Assembly (NCBI RefSeq): GCF_001428845.1
Contig: NZ_LMIU01000025.1
Coordinates: forward strand, 187,435-251,434
Reading direction: 5' to 3'
From: Achromobacter sp. Root83
Lineage (GTDB): Bacteria > Pseudomonadota > Gammaproteobacteria > Burkholderiales > Burkholderiaceae_B
Length of the DNA stretch: 64,000 nucleotides
This document shows, piece by piece, positions 16,902-26,091 of this stretch. A program made the translations under genes and the position numbers. Under the pieces are notes generated by a model, which saw only the letters and a list, made by a program, of their open reading frames with translations, was not told where the DNA came from and did not search any database. Position 1 is the stretch's first letter. Each line of letters opens with the position of its first letter.

Positions 16902-18502
16902 CGCGCCAGCGCCTTCAGCGTGTCGAGCTGGTCGGCCTGATCGGCCGGCTTGTCGCGGCGCCAGCGCAGGATGCGCGGGAAACGCACCGCCACGCCGGAC
17001 TTGTGCCGGCGGGACAGATTGACACCTTCGAAGCCCAGTTCAAATACCTGCACCGGCTCGACCGAGCGCACGGGGCCGAAGCGCTCTCGCGTATGCGCCC
17101 GCAGCCAGCGGTCCAGTTCCAGGATCTCTTTGTCGTCCAGCCCGGAATAGGCCTTGGCGACCGGCACCAGCGCGTCGCCCTGCCACAGGCCGAAGGTGTA
17201 GTCGGTGTAGAGCGTGCTGCGGCGGCCGTGGCCGGACTGCGCGTACAGCAGCACGGCGTCGATGGTGAGCGGATCGATCTTCCACTTCCACCAGTCTCCG
17301 CGCCGTCGGCCGCTTTGGTAAGGCGCGGCGCGGCGTTTCAGCATGAAGCCCTCCACCCCGCGTTCCCGCGATTCCTCGCGCAGCGCGCGCGCTTCGTCCC
17401 AACTGGCCGGCGCCACCAGCGGCGACAGGCGCAGACGCGGATCCGGGTGGCGCCGCAACAGGGCTTCCAATTGCGCGCGGCGTTCGGCCTGGGGCAGGTC
17501 CCGCAGGTCGGTCCCGTTCAGTTCCAGCAGGTCGTAGGCCAGCATGCGGACCGGCGCCTCGGCCAGCCACTTGGGGCCGGGCTTGAGCCGCTGTATGCGG
17601 GTCTGCAAGGCAGAGAACGGCATCGGTCCGCTCGTGTCGTCCAGCCAGGCCAGCAGTTCGCCGTCCAGCACGCAATCCACGTCCAGCGCGGCCGCGGCGG
17701 CCTCGACCTCCGGGAAGCGTCCGTCCAGGCGTTCTTCGCCCCGGGACCACAGCGCGACTTCGCCGTGGCGCCGGATGAGCTGCGCACGGATGCCATCCCA
17801 CTTCCACTCCAGCAGCCAGTCCCCGATGGGTCCAAAGCCCGCCGGATCGGCTTCCAACGGCGACGCCAGGAAAAATGGATACGGCTGCTGGCGGTCGCCG
17901 GGCAGTTCTTCCGCGCTCAGAAGATTCCGCAGAAACGCCGGGCTGGGCGACCAGGTTCCCAGCATGCGCTGCGCGATCCGCGCGATGGGCACGCCGGACA
18001 TTTCCGCCAGCGCTTGCTGCACCATGCGTTGCGACACGCCGACCCGCAAGGCGCCGGTCAGCAGTTTGTTGAAGACCAGGCGCTCGTCAAAAGGCAGCCC
18101 CTGCCACGCGGTCACGATGACGTCGCGCCGCTCCGATTCGTCGCGGTTGGCGATAGGCACCAGCACCTCTTCGATCCAGTCCGCCAGGCCGCGCTCGGGC
18201 GCGGCGTGCTCGGGATCGGGCACCAGCAGCGCCAGGGTTTCGGCCAGGTCGCCCACCTGGTCGTAACTGGCGTCGACCAGCCACGGCGCGGTGTCCGACG
18301 CCGCCGCCACCCAGGCGCGCAATTCGCCGGGCGCCGCGATCTTGCGGCGCGCGCCGCTTACCTTGCCGCCCGCCAGCAGATACAAGGCCCAGACGGCATC
18401 CCGGGGCGGCGCATCGCGAAAATAGGCGACCAGCGCCGCGCGCTTGTCCAAGGTGGCCGTGCTGCGGTCCAGTTCCTGATACAACGCCGCGAATCGCTTC
18501 AT
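16898..18502 (-). CDS. ATP-dependent DNA ligase (repair cassette type)
   Basis: This 534-residue ligase has an N-terminal DNA-binding domain (1-200), the nucleotidyltransferase motif EWKWDGIR with catalytic Lys234, motif III-like DGELLAW, motif V FMLKRR and a C-terminal OB-fold ending EGVNLSRRHKSGVAVRFPR. It seals nicks using ATP and is separate from the essential NAD-dependent ligase. It starts 60 bases after the exonuclease gene and overlaps the helicase, which defines one transcript. It lacks the polymerase and nuclease domains of LigD, and no Ku gene is in the window. Confidence 0.94.
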   Translation of the reverse strand: MKRFAALYQELDRSTATLDKRAALVAYFRDAPPRDAVWALYLLAGGKVSGARRKIAAPGELRAWVAAASDTAPWLVDASYDQVGDLAETLALLVPDPEHAAPERGLADWIEEVLVPIANRDESERRDVIVTAWQGLPFDERLVFNKLLTGALRVGVSQRMVQQALAEMSGVPIARIAQRMLGTWSPSPAFLRNLLSAEELPGDRQQPYPFFLASPLEADPAGFGPIGDWLLEWKWDGIRAQLIRRHGEVALWSRGEERLDGRFPEVEAAAAALDVDCVLDGELLAWLDDTSGPMPFSALQTRIQRLKPGPKWLAEAPVRMLAYDLLELNGTDLRDLPQAERRAQLEALLRRHPDPRLRLSPLVAPASWDEARALREESRERGVEGFMLKRRAAPYQSGRRRGDWWKWKIDPLTIDAVLLYAQSGHGRRSTLYTDYTFGLWQGDALVPVAKAYSGLDDKEILELDRWLRAHTRERFGPVRSVEPVQVFELGFEGVNLSRRHKSGVAVRFPRILRWRRDKPADQADQLDTLKALAR

Positions 18503-18562
18503 GCTTGGGTCGGCCTCCCGGGGCTAGAGCCTGCGCGGACGGAAAGAAGCCTTGCTCGGGTA

Positions 18563-19567
18563 CTAGTCGTCCTCGCCGTACTGCGTGGCCAGGGTTTCCG
18601 CGGCCACCCCGGATTCATTCAGCGTCCGCACCAGCGCTTGCGTATCGCCGTGCGTGGCGATGACCCGGCGCGCTCCCGTTTCATGGATCGTGCGCAGCAG
18701 GTCGGGCCAGTCCGCGTGGTCCGACACGACAAAGCCGCGGTCCACGTTGCGGCGGCGGCGATTGCCGCGCAGCCGCATCCATCCCGATGCAAAACCGTGC
18801 TGCGCCTTGCGGAACCGCCGCAGCCAGGGGCTGCCGGCAGCGGAAGGCGGCGCCAGGACCAACGCGCCAGCAAATCCCGTACCTGGCTCGGCGGACGCGC
18901 CGCTCGCGTCCATGACCAGGCGGGTCTCGGCCATCTCAATGCCCGCGCGCCGGTAAACATCGACCCCCGCGGCAATCGCGCCATGCAGGTAGACGGGACG
19001 GTCGATCACCGGCTTCAGCTCCGCCAGCACCCGCTGCGCCTTGCCCAGCGCATAGCAATAAAGAATGGCGGCCTCGCCACGCGCCGCGCACTGGTCGCGC
19101 CATTGGACGATGTCGCGCGCGACATCGGCGGCGCTCGGCCAGCGGTAGATCGGCAGCCCGAAGGTGGCTTCGGTAATGAAGGTATCGCAGGGGACCACCT
19201 CGAACGGGCTGCAGGTGGGATCGGGCTGGCGCTTGTAGTCGCCGGAGACCACCCATACCTGTCCTTCGGCCTCGATGCGGACCTGGGCCGAGCCCAGGAC
19301 ATGGCCGGCGGGATGCAGGGACACGCGGGCATCGCCCAAGACGAAGGCGTCGCCGTAGCCATGGACGCGGTAGTCCTGATCGCCAAGACGCCATTGAAGG
19401 ATCGGAAGCCCTTCCGCGCTGGTGTGATAGCAGCCCATGCCCACGCGCGCGTGGTCGCCGTGGCCGTGGGTCAGCACGGCGGCATCCACGGGTTTCCAGG
19501 GATCGATGTAGAACCGACCGGCAGGACAATACAGGCCCTCCGGACGCAATTGCACGATGTCTCGCAT
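18563..19567 (-). CDS. Ligase-associated beta-CASP metallo-beta-lactamase exonuclease
   Basis: From the preferred ATG at 19567 (GGGAG upstream) the protein is 334 residues. The metallo-beta-lactamase signature HGHGDH is at 34-39, and GDYKRQPD and YCYALGKAQR belong to the beta-CASP nuclease type related to SNM1. The protein probably trims DNA ends with a metal cofactor before ligation. It is the first gene of the repair operon. The 242-base region to the divergent sensor kinase must contain its promoter. Confidence 0.92.
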   Translation of the reverse strand: MRDIVQLRPEGLYCPAGRFYIDPWKPVDAAVLTHGHGDHARVGMGCYHTSAEGLPILQWRLGDQDYRVHGYGDAFVLGDARVSLHPAGHVLGSAQVRIEAEGQVWVVSGDYKRQPDPTCSPFEVVPCDTFITEATFGLPIYRWPSAADVARDIVQWRDQCAARGEAAILYCYALGKAQRVLAELKPVIDRPVYLHGAIAAGVDVYRRAGIEMAETRLVMDASGASAEPGTGFAGALVLAPPSAAGSPWLRRFRKAQHGFASGWMRLRGNRRRRNVDRGFVVSDHADWPDLLRTIHETGARRVIATHGDTQALVRTLNESGVAAETLATQYGEDD

Positions 19568-19809
19568 GGCGGACTCCCGAGCCGGGCGCGCGGCGATGGC
19601 CGCGCCGCAGTTCAACCGTTATACCGCGAAGCCCGCGGCGCGCGGCGCGGCCGTCGACACCACGTGCAACCGTCCTGGAAGCCTTCTGATGTGCAATGTA
19701 AAGTTCAGTTTCAGACGCCGGGAGCGATAACCAGTAGCGTCAACAGCGGATCCCATATCCGCCCGCCAGCACGCCCGACGGGGAACCCGCAACCGTCAAG
19801 GAATACTAC

Positions 19810-22800
19810 GTGTCTGAACGCCCGCCAGCCTCGCTTCAAGCGGACCCCATGGCTTTTCTTGCCGGCGGCGGCGAGACCGGTGCGCTCATCCGGACGCATG
19901 ACTGGTCGGATTCCGGGCTGGGCCATCCGGCCCAATGGCCCCAAAGCCTGAAGACGGCGCTACGCATCATGCTCACATCGCGCCAGCCGATCTGGGTAGG
20001 ATGGGGGCCAGACCTGATCTTCTTCTACAACGATCCCTACAAGTCCATCATCGGCGGCAGGCATCCCGCCGCCATGGCGCAGCCCACGCGCCAGGTGTGG
20101 AGCGAAATCTGGGCGTACATGGCCCCCTTGCTGCGGACCGCGATGACGGACGGGACAGGCACCTACGAAGAGCAGAAGCTGCTCATCATGGAACGCAATG
20201 GGTATCCGGAAGAGACCTACTACACCTTCTCTTTCAGCCCGGTGCCGGGCGACGACGGCTCCCTCAGCGGCATCATCTGCGTCAACAGCGACGAGACGCG
20301 CCGCGTCACGTCCGACCGCCAGCGCAATCTGCTGCGCGAGCTTGCGATCGCCATGCCCCAGTCGGCCACGTGGCGGCAGGCCTGCGAACTCAGCGCGCGC
20401 GCGCTGGCCGTGAATCCCCATGACATCCCGTTCGCGATGCTTTATGCGGTCGAATCGGGCGGCGAAACGGCCGAACTGGTGGGCGCCTGCGGCATAGAAC
20501 CCGGGACCGCGGGCGCGCCCTCGGCCCTGGCGCTGGATGGCGCGGCATGGCCATGCGGGGACGCGCTGCGCGCAAACGCGCCGATGCTGGTCAAAGACCT
20601 GCCGGTGGGGCTTCATGGGCAATTGCCGCAGACCGTGTGGAACCGGCCCGCCAGCCAGGCCGTGCTGGTTCCCATCCTGCCCTCGAGCGAAGGCGAGCCC
20701 GTCTGCCTGCTGATCTGCGCGCTCAATCCCCTGCGCCTGTACACCGACGACTACCGGGAATTCCTGATGCTGGCCGCCGCGCAGATCGGCACCTCCATCC
20801 GCTTTGCCCGCGCCTATGAGCACGAGCGTAGCCGGGCGCAGGCGCTTGCCGAGATCGACCACGCCAAGACCGCCTTCTTCTCGAACATCAGTCACGAATT
20901 CCGCACGCCGCTCACCCTGATGCTGGCGCCGCTGGAAGACATGCTGGCCGACACCGGCCTGCCGCCCCGCTTGCGCTCCACCGTGGAGATGACCAGCCGC
21001 AATGGCCTGCGGCTGCTCAAGCTGGTGAACACGCTGCTGGATTTCTCGCGCATCGAGGCCGGACGGGTGCAGCTCGACCCGCGTCCCACCGATGTCTCGG
21101 CGCTCACCGCCGACCTGGCGTCCCTGTTCCGGTCGTCACTGGAGAAGGCCGGCCTGTCGCTCGTCATCGACTGCCCGGCCCTGCCGCGCGCCGCGATGCT
21201 GGACCGGGACATGTGGGAAAAGGTGATCCTGAACCTGCTGTCCAACGCCTACAAGTTCACGTACCAGGGCGGCGTACGCGTCGCGGCGCGCGTGGCGCCC
21301 GACGGCGAAACCGCGATCGTCGAGATTTCCGATACCGGCGTGGGCGTGCCCGCAGACGAGCTGCCGCGCATATTCGACCGTTTTCATCAGGTCGAAGGCT
21401 CGCAAGGGCGAAGCATGGAGGGCAGCGGCATCGGCCTGGCCCTGGTCCAGGAATTCATGCGGCTGCAGCGCGGTTCGGTTGCCGCCGCCAGCACGCCGGG
21501 CGTGGGTACGACGTTCACGCTCAGCCTGCCTCTGGGACCTGTCCTGGACACCTCGGCGGCGCTGCCGGCCGCTTCCGCTCCGCCGCTGGCGCGCGCCTAT
21601 GTCGACGCGCCGGATCCGGCCGCCACATCCGCCGGAACCGGCGCGCGGCCCACGGTTGCCGCGGCCGGCACCGTCCTGGTCGTGGACGACAACGACGACA
21701 TGCGCGCCTACATAAGCCGGGTGCTGGGCAGCGCGAACTACAAGGTCGACACCGCGCCCGATGGCCAGTCCGCGCTGGCCCACGCGCGCAAGCACCGCCC
21801 CGACCTGGTCCTATCCGATGTGATGATGCCGCGGCTGGACGGATTTGGCCTGCTGGCTGCCCTGCGCGAAGACCCCGCGCTGCGCACCGTTCCCGTGCTG
21901 CTGCTGTCGGCACGGGCCGGCGAGGAGGCCTCGGTCGAAGGACTGCGCGCCGGCGCCGACGACTATCTCACCAAGCCATTTTCCGCGCGCGAACTGCTGG
22001 CCCGCGTCAGCAGCAACCTGCGCCTGAACGCGCTGCGCCAGGAAACCGCCAAACGCCTGGCCGACGAGGCCCGCACGCTTGAAATACTGAACGGCATCGG
22101 CTCGGTCGTGGCGGCGGAACTGGACATGGCCAAGGCCGTGCAGGCGGTGGTGAACGCCGCCACGGAGCTGACCGGCGCATCCATGGGGCTGCTGTCCTAT
22201 CCCGCCGACCGCAATTCGGCGCCCGCCACGGCGCCCAGAGTGGCCCACTCGGGAACCATCCCGGCGGCGCCGCTGACCGCCGCGCGGATCGCGGCGTGGC
22301 CGGTGGGCGCGGGCGTACTGCGGCACGACGACCTGATGACACAGGGCATCGTGCTGCCGGGCCTGAAGCCGCCGCCCGCCGCCGCGCGCAGCTACCTGTC
22401 CGCGCCCGTGCGTGGACGCGATGGCGCGCTGCTCGGCCACTTGTACCTGACTCACCCGCGCGCGCGGGTCTTCGACGCGCGGGCCGAGCGCCTGATTGGC
22501 GGCATCGCCGCGCAGGCGGCCATCGCCATCGGCAACGCCTTGCTCTACCAGGCCGCACAAGAAGAAATCGCCGAGCGCGCCCGCGCCCAAGCGGCGTTGC
22601 GCGACCTGAACGGCACGCTGGAACTGCGCATCGGCCAGGCCATCGCGGAGCGCGACCGCCTGTGGAAACATAGCGACGACCTGCTCGTCATCGCGGATGG
22701 GCAAGGACGCATGCTGCGGTTCAGTCCTTCCTGGACGCGGCGCCTGGGCTTTCCGGAATCGGCCCTCGCCTTCCAGCGCTACGACACGCTGATCCACCCC

Positions 22801-24573
22801 GAAGATCTGCCACAGGCGCAAGCGCAGCTCGCCGCGCTGCGGACAAGCTCGCGCAGCCTGCGCGCCGAACACCGCGTACGCACGGCCCAGGACGAATGGC
22901 GATGGCTGGCGTGGACGTGGTCGTTCGACGCCGAGTCGGACAGCATCCACGGCGTGGGCCGCGACATCACGACGGACAAGGCGTCCGCCCAGGCCCTGCA
23001 CGAAACCGAAGAGGCGCTGCGCATGGCGCAGAAAATGGAAGCGCTGGGCAAACTCACGGGCGGCGTCGCCCACGACTTCAATAATCTTCTGCAGGTCATC
23101 GGCGGCAACCTCCAGCTTCTCAGCCGCGGCCTGACCGGCGACGAGCGCGCACAGCAGCGCGCGCAGCATGCGCTGGCCGGCGTCGAACGCGGATCGAAGC
23201 TGGCCTCGCAACTGCTCGCCTTCGGCCGGCGCCAGCCGCTGGCCCCTAAAGTCGTCAACCTGGGCCGGTTCCTGCGCGGCTTCGACGACATGCTGCGCCG
23301 GGCCATCGGCGACGGCGTCGAACTGGAAACAGTGGCCGCCGGCGGGCTGTGGAACACGCTGGTCGACCCCAACCAGGTCGAGAACGCGCTGCTCAACCTG
23401 GCGATCAATGCCCGCGACGCCATGGAAGGACACGGAAAACTCACCGTAGAGGCCGGCAATGCGTCGCTCGACGACGACTATGCCACCCGGCACGCCGAAG
23501 TCCGGCCCGGCCAATATGTCATGCTGGCCGTCAGCGACACGGGCTGCGGCATGGACAAGAATCTGGCCGAACGCGCCTTCGAACCGTTCTTCACCACCAA
23601 GCCGGAAGGCCAGGGAACCGGGCTGGGGCTGAGCATGGTCTACGGCTTTGTCCGGCAGACCGGCGGCCACATCAAGATCTACAGCGAGCCCGGCATCGGC
23701 ACCACGGTACGGCTGTATCTTCCCCGTGCGAACCAGCCCGAGGACCGCATCACCGAACTGGACACGGCCGACGCCGAGGGCGGAGACGAGACCGTCCTGG
23801 TGGTGGAAGACGATGAAGATGTCCGGCTCACCGTCGTCGACATGCTGGCGGACCTGGGCTACCGGGTGCTCAAGGCCCGCGACGCGCAAAGCGCGATGTC
23901 CATCATCGAAAGCGGCGTCAACGTGGATCTGTTGTTCACCGACGTGGTGATGCCGGGCCCGCTGCGCAGCCGGGATGTGGCGCTGCGCGCGCGGGAACGC
24001 CTGCCCCGGCTGGCCGTCCTGTTCACATCGGGCTATGCCGACAACGCGATTGTGCACGGCGGACGGCTGGACGACGGCATAGAGCTGCTGTCCAAGCCCT
24101 ATACTGCCGCCGTCCTGGCGCGCAAGGTGCGGCAGATGCTGCGCCAGCGTCCGCCGGCCCCGCAAGCGCCAGCACCGGGCCCGGCGGTTTCCAGCAAGCG
24201 CGTGCTGCTGGTGGAAGACATGGACGCGATCCGCCTGACCACGGGAGAGATCCTGGGCAGCCTGGGCCACGAGGTGGTCCAGGCGTCAACCGCCGCGCAG
24301 GCAAGCGCACAATTGCAGCAACAGCATATCGACATCCTGCTCACGGATGTCGGGCTGCCGGATGGCTCCGGCATAGCACTTGCTGTCTGGGCCCGGACCC
24401 GGCAGCCGGAACTGGCGGTCGTCTTCGCGACGGGCCGGGATGTGCTGGCGGATGCCTGCATCCAGGCCGGCCTGCACGACGCGCGTCAGTTGCTCAAGCC
24501 CTACAGCCCCCAGCAGCTGGAGTGCGTCATCTCCATGCTGGATCACCCGTCCGGCAAGGGAGCCCATGATTGA
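19810..24573 (+). CDS. Giant hybrid sensor kinase: two kinase cores, three receivers
   Basis: This 1,587-residue protein starts at a GTG. Domains in order: PAS (about 40-165), GAF (about 175-340), HisKA with SHEFRTP (His362), HATPase (to about 585), receiver with LSDVMMP (Asp670), GAF (about 760-910), PAS (about 940-1050), a second HisKA with GGVAHDFNNLL (His1088), a second HATPase ending FFTTKPEGQGTGLGLSMV, receiver two with Asp1378, and receiver three with LLTDVGLPDGSG (Asp1513). All phosphoacceptors are present. There is no membrane segment, so it is a soluble multi-step phosphorelay. No output DNA-binding domain or separate response regulator gene is adjacent. Confidence 0.93.
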   Translation: MSERPPASLQADPMAFLAGGGETGALIRTHDWSDSGLGHPAQWPQSLKTALRIMLTSRQPIWVGWGPDLIFFYNDPYKSIIGGRHPAAMAQPTRQVWSEIWAYMAPLLRTAMTDGTGTYEEQKLLIMERNGYPEETYYTFSFSPVPGDDGSLSGIICVNSDETRRVTSDRQRNLLRELAIAMPQSATWRQACELSARALAVNPHDIPFAMLYAVESGGETAELVGACGIEPGTAGAPSALALDGAAWPCGDALRANAPMLVKDLPVGLHGQLPQTVWNRPASQAVLVPILPSSEGEPVCLLICALNPLRLYTDDYREFLMLAAAQIGTSIRFARAYEHERSRAQALAEIDHAKTAFFSNISHEFRTPLTLMLAPLEDMLADTGLPPRLRSTVEMTSRNGLRLLKLVNTLLDFSRIEAGRVQLDPRPTDVSALTADLASLFRSSLEKAGLSLVIDCPALPRAAMLDRDMWEKVILNLLSNAYKFTYQGGVRVAARVAPDGETAIVEISDTGVGVPADELPRIFDRFHQVEGSQGRSMEGSGIGLALVQEFMRLQRGSVAAASTPGVGTTFTLSLPLGPVLDTSAALPAASAPPLARAYVDAPDPAATSAGTGARPTVAAAGTVLVVDDNDDMRAYISRVLGSANYKVDTAPDGQSALAHARKHRPDLVLSDVMMPRLDGFGLLAALREDPALRTVPVLLLSARAGEEASVEGLRAGADDYLTKPFSARELLARVSSNLRLNALRQETAKRLADEARTLEILNGIGSVVAAELDMAKAVQAVVNAATELTGASMGLLSYPADRNSAPATAPRVAHSGTIPAAPLTAARIAAWPVGAGVLRHDDLMTQGIVLPGLKPPPAAARSYLSAPVRGRDGALLGHLYLTHPRARVFDARAERLIGGIAAQAAIAIGNALLYQAAQEEIAERARAQAALRDLNGTLELRIGQAIAERDRLWKHSDDLLVIADGQGRMLRFSPSWTRRLGFPESALAFQRYDTLIHPEDLPQAQAQLAALRTSSRSLRAEHRVRTAQDEWRWLAWTWSFDAESDSIHGVGRDITTDKASAQALHETEEALRMAQKMEALGKLTGGVAHDFNNLLQVIGGNLQLLSRGLTGDERAQQRAQHALAGVERGSKLASQLLAFGRRQPLAPKVVNLGRFLRGFDDMLRRAIGDGVELETVAAGGLWNTLVDPNQVENALLNLAINARDAMEGHGKLTVEAGNASLDDDYATRHAEVRPGQYVMLAVSDTGCGMDKNLAERAFEPFFTTKPEGQGTGLGLSMVYGFVRQTGGHIKIYSEPGIGTTVRLYLPRANQPEDRITELDTADAEGGDETVLVVEDDEDVRLTVVDMLADLGYRVLKARDAQSAMSIIESGVNVDLLFTDVVMPGPLRSRDVALRARERLPRLAVLFTSGYADNAIVHGGRLDDGIELLSKPYTAAVLARKVRQMLRQRPPAPQAPAPGPAVSSKRVLLVEDMDAIRLTTGEILGSLGHEVVQASTAAQASAQLQQQHIDILLTDVGLPDGSGIALAVWARTRQPELAVVFATGRDVLADACIQAGLHDARQLLKPYSPQQLECVISMLDHPSGKGAHD

Positions 24574-24602
24574 ATTTCACCGAGTATTCGGAAAGGAGCA
24601 GT

Positions 24603-24680
24603 ATGCGAACCAAGCACATTCTGACTATCGTCGTTCTGGTCGTCGTCGTTTCAGTCGCCCTGTCGGTCGTGCCCTGGTAG
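24603..24680 (+). CDS. 25-residue single-pass membrane peptide
   Basis: This tiny frame has a strong ribosome site (AAAGGAG, seven bases before ATG). It encodes a short basic head (MRTKH) followed by an almost pure Val/Leu/Ile/Ala helix ending in PW. It sits 29 bases after the giant kinase gene and 18 bases before the next gene. The composition fits a small inner-membrane peptide that might tune a partner protein. No family is recognised. Confidence 0.55.
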   Translation: MRTKHILTIVVLVVVVSVALSVVPW

Positions 24681-24698
24681 CGTCCCGCAGTCACCCCC

Positions 24699-26078
24699 AT
24701 GCCGCCGCTTTCCTCCTTGCTCGACGCGACCCTGTGCGCGGTCGCTCGCCGCTACGCCTTGCCGGCGACACCGGTCTCATCCGCCGGGACACACGATCCC
24801 GCAACGGCGATCGCGCTGGTGATCGAACAGATCCGCGCGGACACGGCGCGCGGCGGCCCGCCGGACGCGGCGCTGGGGCGTCTTTTCACTGAAGCGCTGG
24901 CGCGCCTGATCCACGGCGCCGTGCACCCGCGGCATGGCGACCCTGTCTTTCAGGCCATGGTGCTGCGGCACAGGACGGCGCCGGTGCGCGAGTACGCCTC
25001 GCTGTCCGCGCATGCCGGCCAGGACCGCCGCGCCGTCCACGCCGCCGTCAATGCCATCGCCCATCCCGCAAAGCAGCAGCGCATGCCGCAGCGCCCGCAC
25101 CGTGCCGCCCTGGAGCGATTGCACGCAGCGGCGGCGGTGGAATCCTGGACGGCGCTTGCCGATATCGCGCGGGAAACCCTGGCGACGCCGGAAATCCCGC
25201 AGGAACCTCCGGTCAGGCCCGCCCTCACGAAGCTGCTGGACGGCCCGGCGCTTTCGCGATTGATGCGGCTCGACGTCTTATCGCGGGATGAAAACGTGCG
25301 GCGGTATCAAGCGCTGTGGGACCGGCAAGGCCCCCGTTCCGGCAGCGCCGCCGCCGCCGCAAGCGGCTCCGCCTCGCGGCAGCGCGGCGCGGCCGTCGAA
25401 GCCATGGCCGCGCAGGCGCTCGGGGCATGGGCGCGGCGGCTAGGCGCACGAAGCGGCGGGCAATTTCGCGTGGTGACCTCGCTGCGCGTCCCCGCGGCGA
25501 TACCCGGCAACGCCGAGCGCGCCAAGACCGAGTGGGATGCGGTCTTGCTGCGCCAGGCGGAACCTGCCGGCGCGACGCCGCTTTGGGACGTCTGCCTGCT
25601 GGTGGAGGCGAAGGCTTCCGTGGACGCCGCCGCCACCGACCTGCCGCGCCTGCTGCGCGGACTGCGCCTGCTGGCGCATGCCGACGGGGATGCCGTGTAT
25701 CCGTTCGACAGCCAGCAGGGCACGGTGCGCTTGCGCGGCGCATCGCTGCGGGCGCTTGGGACCGCCCCGGCCGAACTGGCCAGGACGGTCCTCTATTGCT
25801 GCGATGCGCCTGCCGACGCCTCGCCCCGCCTGCTCAGCGCCGCGGGCCGGATGCAGCTACTGTCCGCGCAAGGCAGCCTGGATTTCGCCGCCCGTCTGGC
25901 GGACGGCCAGGCCGCGCAGCCGTCTGAACTTGAGCCTGTCTGGCATCAGCTGCTGGAACAGCGTGAGTGGCACGCCGTGCTGAACCAGTATCCGCTGCTG
26001 CGCCAGGCCAGGGCGCTGATGGTCCACACCGACGATCTGCTGCGCGCCGTCGACGCGGCACCGCGCCAGACGCCGTAA
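24699..26078 (+). CDS. Uncharacterised protein with PD-(D/E)XK-like motif
   Basis: This 459-residue protein is not of a family I can name. The first 200 residues are helical and Ala/Arg-rich (RYALPATPVSSAGTHDP, MVLRHRTAPVREYASL). The second half contains TEWDAVLL with Asp280 and, 23 residues later, LLVEAKAS with Glu303 and Lys305, spaced like the catalytic core of PD-(D/E)XK nucleases. Databases may label this family DAHP synthase; I see no support for that. It follows the kinase and the 25-residue peptide closely. There is no signal peptide. Confidence 0.7.
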   Translation: MPPLSSLLDATLCAVARRYALPATPVSSAGTHDPATAIALVIEQIRADTARGGPPDAALGRLFTEALARLIHGAVHPRHGDPVFQAMVLRHRTAPVREYASLSAHAGQDRRAVHAAVNAIAHPAKQQRMPQRPHRAALERLHAAAAVESWTALADIARETLATPEIPQEPPVRPALTKLLDGPALSRLMRLDVLSRDENVRRYQALWDRQGPRSGSAAAAASGSASRQRGAAVEAMAAQALGAWARRLGARSGGQFRVVTSLRVPAAIPGNAERAKTEWDAVLLRQAEPAGATPLWDVCLLVEAKASVDAAATDLPRLLRGLRLLAHADGDAVYPFDSQQGTVRLRGASLRALGTAPAELARTVLYCCDAPADASPRLLSAAGRMQLLSAQGSLDFAARLADGQAAQPSELEPVWHQLLEQREWHAVLNQYPLLRQARALMVHTDDLLRAVDAAPRQTP

Positions 26079-26091
26079 CCCCCGCCGGCCG

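Noticed and set aside
16898..18502. Non-homologous end-joining system (LigD/Ku).
   Set aside because: The ligase lacks polymerase and phosphoesterase domains of LigD and no Ku gene is present; the genes match the separate ligase-associated cassette.
16748..19951. A 1,067-codon open frame opposite the ligase and exonuclease genes.
   Set aside because: Antisense shadow with no domain; the minus-strand genes carry all catalytic motifs.
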